From contig JAGADS010000299.1 of NCBI GenBank assembly GCA_017613485.1, forward strand, positions 1 to 8,874: a stretch of DNA of 8,874 nt, read 5' to 3'. Both the position numbers and the translations under genes were made by a program. The notes under the pieces were generated by a model. That model worked only from the letters and a program-made list of their open reading frames with translations, was not told the DNA's origin and searched no databases. This document shows positions 1 through 4,679 of this stretch, piece after piece. The first letter of the stretch is position 1. Each line of letters begins with the position of its first letter. The stretch is from Treponema sp. GTDB lineage: Bacteria > Spirochaetota > Spirochaetia > Treponematales > Treponemataceae.

Positions 1-104
1 GCTGCTGTCAAACTAGGCTGAGAAATAAAAACCTTTTTTGCCGCCTCGGTCATGTTCAGGCAATCTGCAACCGCCACGGCATATTTAAGCTGCTGTAATG
101 TCAT
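1..104 (-). CDS. LysR-type transcriptional regulator, N-terminal part (runs off the left edge)
   Basis: Reading the minus strand from the ATG at 104-102 gives 34 complete codons with no stop before the window edge. The peptide begins MTLQQLKYAVAVAD and continues with MTEAAKKVFISQPSLTA (residues 18-34). This is the LysR-family N-terminal winged helix-turn-helix: an opening helix followed by the 'EAA..LF(I)SQPSLS' recognition-helix signature. The ligand-binding domain lies outside the window, so the effector is unknown. The ATG overlaps the stop of the upstream HEXXH gene in an ATGA arrangement (positions 104-101), which suggests translational coupling. The nearest GGAG is 13 bases upstream, too far to be a strong ribosome site. 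Known for the family: DNA-binding regulators that often control neighbouring or divergent genes. Inferred: it may govern the decarboxylase operon it ends, or the divergent carrier. Family is confident from the motif; the full gene is not seen. Confidence 0.88.
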   Translation of the reverse strand, partial: MTLQQLKYAVAVADCLNMTEAAKKVFISQPSLTA

Positions 105-514
105 TTAAACCGTTCAACTCCACCCAGTTTATCTGCCCATTTTTCCCATGGCAGGGAATAATACCACCTTTCTCGTTTTTCCCAGGACCATGATTTATGA
201 AAAAGCCTGTCCCATATATTCCAGCTTATGGAAGGAAGACCCACAATAAAAAGATAAAGCGGTCCAAGCATAAGAGACTGCTTCTGATGCCCTGCCTCAT
301 GCAACAGGGTCTTTTTGTCTCCTGAATCCGTAATAATGTATTTGCCAAGAGATATTCCGAAATTTGCTTTTGTACTCCAGTATGGCTTTATCCCGGAAGC
401 TGGTTTTGCCCTACTAAAGAAAATCACACCCAGCCCCAGCAAATTCTGCGGAACCTGCCACAAATAAAGAATGCCTTTTAATATCGGATTATTCAACTTT
501 ATTCCCGGCTGCAT
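101..514 (-). CDS. Small membrane-associated HEXXH protein (putative zinc metallopeptidase-like, conserved hypothetical)
   Basis: A 137-residue protein with a zinc-binding HEAGH at residues 72-76 and a later WEKWAD (E124, A127, D128). That spacing resembles gluzincin peptidases, where a downstream E..AD supplies the third metal ligand. Two hydrophobic stretches, about 12-35 and 80-101, suggest membrane association; the second follows HEAGH directly and contains GPLYLFIVGLPS. I recognise this as the type of short conserved hypothetical protein with H-E-x-G-H next to G-P-L-Y-L, but I know of no assigned function, and peptidase activity is inference. The ATG at 514 lies 26 bases inside the 3' end of the decarboxylase gene and is preceded in frame by TAG-AGG, so no earlier start exists. 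The GAGG directly abuts the ATG, which is poor spacing. A shorter start, for example the TTG at 496, is possible. The gene lies between the decarboxylase and the LysR gene in one operon. Confidence 0.72.
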   Translation of the reverse strand: MQPGIKLNNPILKGILYLWQVPQNLLGLGVIFFSRAKPASGIKPYWSTKANFGISLGKYIITDSGDKKTLLHEAGHQKQSLMLGPLYLFIVGLPSISWNIWDRLFHKSWSWEKRERWYYSLPWEKWADKLGGVERFK

Positions 515-1694
515 CCTCTATGCCGTCATCTGTAATATAATATGCCTGTATCGGAGGAAAACCATTGAATCCCACGGAAGCATAGGTCTGCGTATAGGCA
601 CCTGTGGAAAGCCAGTAAACCTTGTCTCCAATCTTCAGATCAAGTGGAAGCCTGTACTTAAAATCCTCGTACATGATGTCCGCACTGTCACATGTGGGGC
701 CTGCAAGAATAACCTCTCCCTCTTTTCCGCCGTCCTTTGTCGTAATCACTGGATATTTGATTGACTCATCAAGGGTTTCAATTAGTCCGTTGAATTTTCC
801 TGCATCAAGATAAACCCATCTCTGCAACGCTGTGTTGTTTTTACGAGAGATAAGCACAACTTCAGAAGAAAGAATACCGCTGTCTCCCACCAGAGAACGT
901 CCTGGCTCAAAAACAATCATAGGAATGTCATCGCCAAAGTCATCGTGCAGGTAACGCGTAATCTCAGATGCATAGTCGCACAGTTCATTTGTCGGCTGAA
1001 TATAATGTGCCGGGAAACCGCCTCCCATGTTTATCATCGAAAGACGTATCTGCTCCTCCTGCTCAAGTGACTCAAACAGATATTTTGTCTTTGCAATGGC
1101 ATCGTTCCACTGACCGATATCACGCTGCTGGCTTCCAACATGAAATGAAATTCCGTACGGTGTAAGCCCAGAGTCGCGGGCCTGAACAAGAAGGTCGTAT
1201 GCCATATCAGGGTGGCATCCGAATTTTCTGGAAAGCGGCCAGTCTGCCGTAGATGAATTCTCCACAAGAATGCGGACATACACCCTGGAACCTGGGGCAT
1301 AGCGTGCAATATTCTTAAGGTCTTCCTTGGAGTCCGTGGCAAACATCCTTACGCCCTTTGAATAAAAATATTCAACATCGGCTGCTTTTTTTATCGTGTT
1401 GCCAAATGAAATTCTATCGGGAGAGATTCCCAGAGACAGAACCAGATCAAGCTCATAACGAGAGGCAATGTCATAGTTGGAGCCAAGCTCATCAAGCATA
1501 CGGATGACAGGAACGCCTGGGTTTGCCTTTACCGCATAATAAAAATATGCATAGGGAAAAGAATCCTTAACCTGAATAAAATGCTGACGTATAGTTGCAA
1601 GATCTATAAAAATATTCGGAGTCTCAAACTTTTTTGAAACCTCCAGAAATTTTTGCCATCTCCCATCCGATACGTAATCATCTCTGTTAAACAT
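489..1694 (-). CDS. PLP-dependent fold-type III decarboxylase, lysine/ornithine decarboxylase type
   Basis: Predicted cytoplasmic enzyme that removes the carboxyl group of ornithine and/or lysine, giving putrescine or cadaverine, using pyridoxal phosphate. Numbered from the ATG at 1694 (401 residues): YAVKANP places the PLP lysine at K56; FHVGSQ has H185 and S188; GGG at 224-226 and EPGR at 263-266 bind the cofactor phosphate; GPTCDSAD holds the catalytic C335-D336 pair contributed across the dimer; GAYT has Y367. GPTCDS..D favours ornithine/lysine decarboxylase over diaminopimelate decarboxylase (LysA), whose equivalent is C-E-S. Length is normal for the family. Substrate preference cannot be read from sequence by eye. 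The frame is open to a GTG at 1706, but TGAGGA (1705-1700) lies 5 bases before the ATG at 1694 and nothing resembling a ribosome site precedes the GTG, so I choose the ATG. It is the first gene of a minus-strand operon with the HEXXH and LysR genes and has a good sigma-70 promoter upstream. Confidence 0.92.
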   Translation of the reverse strand: MFNRDDYVSDGRWQKFLEVSKKFETPNIFIDLATIRQHFIQVKDSFPYAYFYYAVKANPGVPVIRMLDELGSNYDIASRYELDLVLSLGISPDRISFGNTIKKAADVEYFYSKGVRMFATDSKEDLKNIARYAPGSRVYVRILVENSSTADWPLSRKFGCHPDMAYDLLVQARDSGLTPYGISFHVGSQQRDIGQWNDAIAKTKYLFESLEQEEQIRLSMINMGGGFPAHYIQPTNELCDYASEITRYLHDDFGDDIPMIVFEPGRSLVGDSGILSSEVVLISRKNNTALQRWVYLDAGKFNGLIETLDESIKYPVITTKDGGKEGEVILAGPTCDSADIMYEDFKYRLPLDLKIGDKVYWLSTGAYTQTYASVGFNGFPPIQAYYITDDGIEDAAGNKVE

Positions 1695-1699
1695 TCCAT

Positions 1700-1705
1700 T
1701 CCTCA
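1700..1705 (-). promoter_or_regulatory. Shine-Dalgarno that decides the decarboxylase start
   Basis: The minus strand reads TGAGGA, five bases before the ATG at 1694. It overlaps the alternative GTG start at 1706, so it cannot serve that codon. This supports a protein four residues shorter than the longest open frame. Confidence 0.7.
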
Positions 1706-1729
1706 CTGTATGTTGATAATTGTTTTGTA

Positions 1730-1758
1730 ATTTTAGTTTAAACCCCTCTACCAGTCAA
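1730..1758 (-). promoter_or_regulatory. Sigma-70 promoter of the decarboxylase operon
   Basis: On the minus strand a -35 box TTGACT (plus-strand 1753-1758) and a -10 box TAAAAT (1730-1735) are separated by 17 bases. The start of transcription would be near 1723, giving a leader of about 29 bases that contains the TGAGGA ribosome site. The -35 box lies only 13 bases from the -35 box of the divergent carrier promoter, so the two polymerases should compete or share a regulator. Confidence 0.72.
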
Positions 1759-1771
1759 TAGGAATTTTTAC

Positions 1772-1800
1772 TTGAAAGGAGATGCTTAAAATCATATAAT
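1772..1800 (+). promoter_or_regulatory. Near-consensus promoter of the AEC carrier, placed for a leaderless mRNA
   Basis: TTGAAA at 1772-1777 and a perfect TATAAT at 1795-1800 are separated by exactly 17 bases. The ATG of the carrier starts at 1807, seven bases after the last base of the -10 box, which is the usual distance to the transcription start. The A of the ATG is therefore the expected +1. An AAGGAG-like stretch at 1776-1781 overlaps the -35/spacer region upstream of the predicted +1, so it would not be in the transcript. Confidence 0.78.
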
Positions 1801-1806
1801 CACCGT

Positions 1807-2766
1807 ATGTATTTTACGGTTTTTAAGCAGCTGGCCATCATGGCTGTGATAGCTGTAGTCGGGTTTTCGGTTACAAAAATTTTTAAGTTCGGGAAAACCG
1901 AGCAGCAGTTTTTCAGCAAGATTCTTCTTTATGTTGTAAATCCCTGTGTCATCCTGAATATCTTTAATGTTGAATATTCAAGCGTCCGCCTCAAGGAACT
2001 TTCTGTGGCATTTTTGCTCTCCTGGGTTGCTCACATTGCACTGACTGTCCTCGCGGTTATTTTCTGCCGCTCAAAAAAAACTGAGCTAAAGCCTGAGCTT
2101 AAGGATCTGGATTATCTTGACCGTATTGCCGTGGTCTTTACCAACAGCGGTTTTATCGGTATTCCGCTCATAAACGGTGTATTCGGGCAGGCAGGTGCCT
2201 TCTATCTTATGGGATATCTTGCGGTGTTCAACATTTACTTGTGGACGTTCGGATATTATATGGTGACAAGAAAAATGCAGCCGCTTAAGATAATACTCAA
2301 CCCGAATATTCTGGCTGTTATTACGGGTATTATCCTTTTCTGCATTCCCGGTCAGCTCCCTGATATAATATCAAGCCCCGTAAAGTACATAAGTGACACA
2401 AATGCAGCCGTTTCCATGCTGCTTCTAGGTATGCTTTTTGCGACATTCAAAAAACCATCCGGTTCATTCAAGGAATTTGTCCTGCGTATTGCAAAAACCA
2501 CATTCGTCCGACTGGTTCTTTCTGCTGTGGTCATGTTCTTTATTGCATGGGGAGCAATGTCTCTGTTCGGTTCCGTGCAGAACATCCGCCTGATTTCCTA
2601 CGTCGTTTTCATTGCAGCCCTGTGTCCTGTAGGAATGAGCGTGTCCTCGCTTGCCGTAGTATTCAACCGGGATGAATCATATTCCAGCATGCTTGTGGCA
2701 ATCTCAAGTGCAATGTGCATCCTGACTTTGCCCCTGAGTGTCGCCATAGCCGAAAGATTCTTTTAA
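1807..2766 (+). CDS. AEC-family transporter (auxin efflux carrier / malate permease-like)
   Basis: A 319-residue integral membrane protein of normal length for the AEC family (COG0679 type), with about ten hydrophobic segments in two similar halves. Visible family motifs are an Asn-Pro in the second segment (N45-P46), the conserved FTNSGFIGIPL at 111-121 in the middle of the first half, NPNI at 165-168 opening the second half, and a kinked CPVGMS at 273-278. Members move small organic anions, amino acids or related solutes across the inner membrane; the substrate cannot be called from sequence. It faces the decarboxylase operon across 112 bases of shared promoter DNA. Exchange of the amine product or uptake of the amino acid substrate is therefore a natural idea, but only inference from position. 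The ATG at 1807 agrees with the usual N-terminus of the family. No ribosome site lies within 20 bases of it, and the promoter geometry predicts a leaderless message. No terminator is visible after its TAA. Confidence 0.9.
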   Translation: MYFTVFKQLAIMAVIAVVGFSVTKIFKFGKTEQQFFSKILLYVVNPCVILNIFNVEYSSVRLKELSVAFLLSWVAHIALTVLAVIFCRSKKTELKPELKDLDYLDRIAVVFTNSGFIGIPLINGVFGQAGAFYLMGYLAVFNIYLWTFGYYMVTRKMQPLKIILNPNILAVITGIILFCIPGQLPDIISSPVKYISDTNAAVSMLLLGMLFATFKKPSGSFKEFVLRIAKTTFVRLVLSAVVMFFIAWGAMSLFGSVQNIRLISYVVFIAALCPVGMSVSSLAVVFNRDESYSSMLVAISSAMCILTLPLSVAIAERFF

Positions 2767-2770
2767 TTCG

Positions 2771-2799
2771 TTTACAAAAGCCAATGCTTGGTTTATAAT
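2771..2799 (+). promoter_or_regulatory. Near-consensus promoter of the AAA/TOPRIM gene, placed for a leaderless GTG start
   Basis: TTTACA at 2771-2776 and TATAAT at 2794-2799 are separated by 17 bases. Seven bases after the -10 box lies an in-frame GTG (2806-2808). The geometry matches that in front of the AEC gene. The promoter occupies almost all of the 39-base gap after the carrier stop codon. Confidence 0.68.
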
Positions 2800-2805
2800 A
2801 TTGTC

Positions 2806-4350
2806 GTGGTCAATATTCCTGTAAAGGTCAAGCTTCCATTTTTGTGGGGACGGGCCGTTTTTCAAAAAAGCAAATGGTCTCAGATAAACCTTGTTGTGGG
2901 TCCAAACGGCTCAGGAAAAACCCTGCTTGTTGAATCCATATCACGGCAATTCGCAGAGCACGGATATTCAACTAAATTTTTAAGGGCAGACCGCGGTACC
3001 GACAGAGAATCTTTTACAATACTTCAGGAAAATGAGCATGTCCGCCAGAAAGTTCAGACGATTCTTTCCAGCATGTTCGGTAAGACAATCGTATTCAAGC
3101 AGATTAACGGTGAATATGTTCCCATCGTGGAAAACAAGGCATGGAGTGTTGAGTATGACCTGCAGGAAGTTGAATGTCACGGCCTCAAGGAAATAATCAC
3201 TCTTCTTGTTGCACTTTACGCAAATACCGGTAATACATGCCTTGTATTTGATGAACCGGAGCTTCACTTGCACCCGCAGTTCCAGCAGTTTTTTGCAGAG
3301 GAATTAAGACGTGTTTCACAGAGGCATCCTACACGGATTTATTTTGTCATAACGCATTCACCATTTTTCGTTGACCTCAGATTTCCAGAAGAACTCCTTG
3401 GTGTAATCGTCTGCCACACAAACAGGGAGCCGACTCATATCGATTCCCTAAGCAACCGTGACGAAGATCTGTTCCGCAGGTTCTTGCCTAGATTCAACAC
3501 ATATCACAAGCAGTTTTTCTTCTCCGACAATCAGATTTTTGTGGAAGGCTATACCGACCAGCAGATGTTTGCAAGCTTGCTTCCGTATATCCATACAGAC
3601 CTTGGTGTTGCAGGAACAGGCATCATCGATGTGGGTGGAAAAGATGAGCTGGGTGTATTCTGCAAGGTATGCGCTCTTCTTGGAACAAACAGCCGCATAA
3701 TCACGGATTTGGATTCACTTTTCGGGGGAAAACTCCGTGATGTTTTCTGCTCTGACGAAAGGGCATCTCTCTGGCTTGAAAAACAATATGAAAAACAGTT
3801 CCCATTCTATCAGAACATTTTCACGGCTAAGGAACTGGATCATACGATAACCTTGGAAAAACTGATTCAGCGTCTTGAACGATTTTTGTCTGTCATTGGA
3901 AAAGAACTGTGCCTTCTACCTGATGATTCTGACCTGCCGGAAGAGATTGAATTGCTTTCCTCTAAACTAAAGGCTCTGGATCAGAAACATGCCATGGCAG
4001 AGAATATCGACACATTCAAGACAGTAGTTCTGCAGGGTGTCATGGCGGAAGGTTCAATAAGGATTCAGCTTGAAGAAATCCTCAAAGAAAAGACGGCTCA
4101 GACATTGCCAATAGTAAGGGCATTGTTCTCTATTGTACTTGCGGGAGCGGCAGCGGCTTCTGTTTACATTTTACCCCGCGGCTGCATAGAGCATTATTAT
4201 ACCCAGTCTGAAATTGAATACATGCCTGTCTCTGCCAAGGACAGACTTTTTCATGCAGAGCGTGAGCATATCCTGACAGCCAGTGAACAGACCGTCCGGG
4301 AAGAATATTCGGAGCTTATAGGCATACTGGAAAGTGCAGCCGCCAGATAA
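2806..4350 (+). CDS. AAA/ABC-type ATPase with TOPRIM-like domain, OLD-family-like putative nuclease
   Basis: About 514 residues, numbered from the GTG at 2806. The N-terminal half is an ABC/SMC-type ATPase: Walker A GPNGSGKT at 32-39, a CHGLKEIITLL stretch near 124-134 where the signature helix is expected, Walker B LVFDEPELHLHP at 146-157 (D149, E150) and an H-loop ITHSP with H184. The second half resembles a TOPRIM domain: IFVEGYTD with E247, then IITDLDS with the D301/D303 pair. ATPase plus TOPRIM is the layout of OLD-family (overcoming lysogenisation defect) endonucleases; some relatives act in anti-phage systems, others have no known role. The TOPRIM call rests on these short motifs only. 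After about residue 340 the protein is helical and not recognisable, with a hydrophobic run near 436-455. The open frame extends to a TTG at 2788, but that start would put the -10 box inside the coding region, so I prefer GTG. No GajB-like helicase, reverse transcriptase or other defence partner is adjacent. Confidence 0.75.
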   Translation: MVNIPVKVKLPFLWGRAVFQKSKWSQINLVVGPNGSGKTLLVESISRQFAEHGYSTKFLRADRGTDRESFTILQENEHVRQKVQTILSSMFGKTIVFKQINGEYVPIVENKAWSVEYDLQEVECHGLKEIITLLVALYANTGNTCLVFDEPELHLHPQFQQFFAEELRRVSQRHPTRIYFVITHSPFFVDLRFPEELLGVIVCHTNREPTHIDSLSNRDEDLFRRFLPRFNTYHKQFFFSDNQIFVEGYTDQQMFASLLPYIHTDLGVAGTGIIDVGGKDELGVFCKVCALLGTNSRIITDLDSLFGGKLRDVFCSDERASLWLEKQYEKQFPFYQNIFTAKELDHTITLEKLIQRLERFLSVIGKELCLLPDDSDLPEEIELLSSKLKALDQKHAMAENIDTFKTVVLQGVMAEGSIRIQLEEILKEKTAQTLPIVRALFSIVLAGAAAASVYILPRGCIEHYYTQSEIEYMPVSAKDRLFHAEREHILTASEQTVREEYSELIGILESAAAR

Positions 4351-4362
4351 ATTTACAATGCC

Positions 4363-4427
4363 TGTCATTGCCGGGCTCGACCCGGCAATCTTTTGAAAAG
4401 ATTATCGGTTCAAGCCCGATAATGACA
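4363..4427. terminator. 65-bp nested palindrome, likely bidirectional terminator between convergent genes
   Basis: The segment reads TGTCATT ... AATGACA and is symmetric about G4395, with 25 of 31 positions matching between the core halves (4364-4394 and 4396-4426). Each half also folds on itself. The left has TTGCCGGG (4368-4375) pairing with CCCGGCAA (4381-4388) over a 5-base loop. The right has TTATCGG (4402-4408) pairing with CCGATAA (4416-4422). Each arm is followed by TCTTTT in its outgoing direction, the left arm on the plus strand and the right arm on the minus strand. It sits 12 bases after the stop of the ATPase gene and 36 bases past the slyX stop, the right place to end both transcripts. 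The U-tracts are short, so efficiency is uncertain. Its form also resembles dispersed intergenic palindromes, which I cannot test from one copy. Confidence 0.7.
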
Positions 4428-4472
4428 TTTTTCTTGATACCGATAATGAAACATTTCTTGATACTAATAATG
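4418..4472. repeat. Degenerate 24-bp tandem repeat abutting the slyX stop
   Basis: Unit 1 (4418-4441) and unit 2 (4442-4465) both begin GATAATGA and share TTTCTTGATAC; 20 of 24 positions agree. A third partial unit, AATAATG, runs 4466-4472. Unit 1 starts inside the right arm of the 65-bp palindrome, so the repeat looks like decayed copies of the palindrome's edge. The third unit lies over the last two codons of slyX and part of its stop codon. Confidence 0.65.
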
Positions 4473-4676
4473 CGGCGGTTTTCTGTTGGGAATGTCCCCC
4501 TCCAATGCATCGGACAAATCACGTATTTTTTGTGACATCATTTTATTTTCTGTGTGCAGTAATTCAATTGTCTTACCCTGCTCTACCGAAACTTCCTGCA
4601 GCTGATTGACGAAATCCTCCATGTAGGCAAGCTTGGTTTCCAGGGCGATTATGCGTTCTTCTGTTTCCTTGTCCAT
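4464..4676 (-). CDS. slyX: SlyX family protein
   Basis: A 70-residue, highly charged protein, close to the 72 residues of Escherichia coli SlyX. Residues about 4-58 form a continuous heptad-patterned helix (ERIIALETKLAYMEDFVNQL, then QGKTIELLHTENKMM) expected to make a coiled coil. A short proline-rich tail ends in PPHY, the same ending as the E. coli protein, which is a strong family mark. The molecular function of SlyX is not established; the name comes from proximity to slyD in enterobacteria. The ATG lies three bases after the stop of the beta-CASP gene, so the two are almost certainly cotranscribed and probably translationally coupled. Only a weak GGA lies upstream and no separate promoter is visible. 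The stop codon TAG sits at the junction with the 24-bp tandem repeat, and the transcript would end in the 65-bp palindrome. Confidence 0.9.
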   Translation of the reverse strand: MDKETEERIIALETKLAYMEDFVNQLQEVSVEQGKTIELLHTENKMMSQKIRDLSDALEGDIPNRKPPHY

Positions 4677-4679
4677 CTT

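Noticed and set aside
968..1342. Overlapping open frames on both strands inside the decarboxylase gene
   Set aside because: They lack family motifs and ribosome sites and are shadows of a gene with complete catalytic motifs.
1695..1706. GTG at 1706 as the start of the decarboxylase
   Set aside because: It has no ribosome site upstream, while TGAGGA sits correctly before the ATG at 1694; the GTG overlaps that site.
1776..1799. AAGGAG followed by a five-codon reading frame (ATG at 1782, TAA at 1797-1799) as a leader peptide before the AEC gene
   Set aside because: It lies within the promoter, upstream of the predicted transcription start, and has no spacing between the purine run and its ATG.
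2788..2805. TTG at 2788 as the start of the AAA/TOPRIM gene
   Set aside because: It has no ribosome site, and the near-consensus promoter places transcription start at 2806, after it.
4363..4472. CRISPR array or insertion-sequence end
   Set aside because: The repeats are contiguous and degenerate with no spacers, there is no transposase, and the palindrome fits a terminator or small dispersed repeat.
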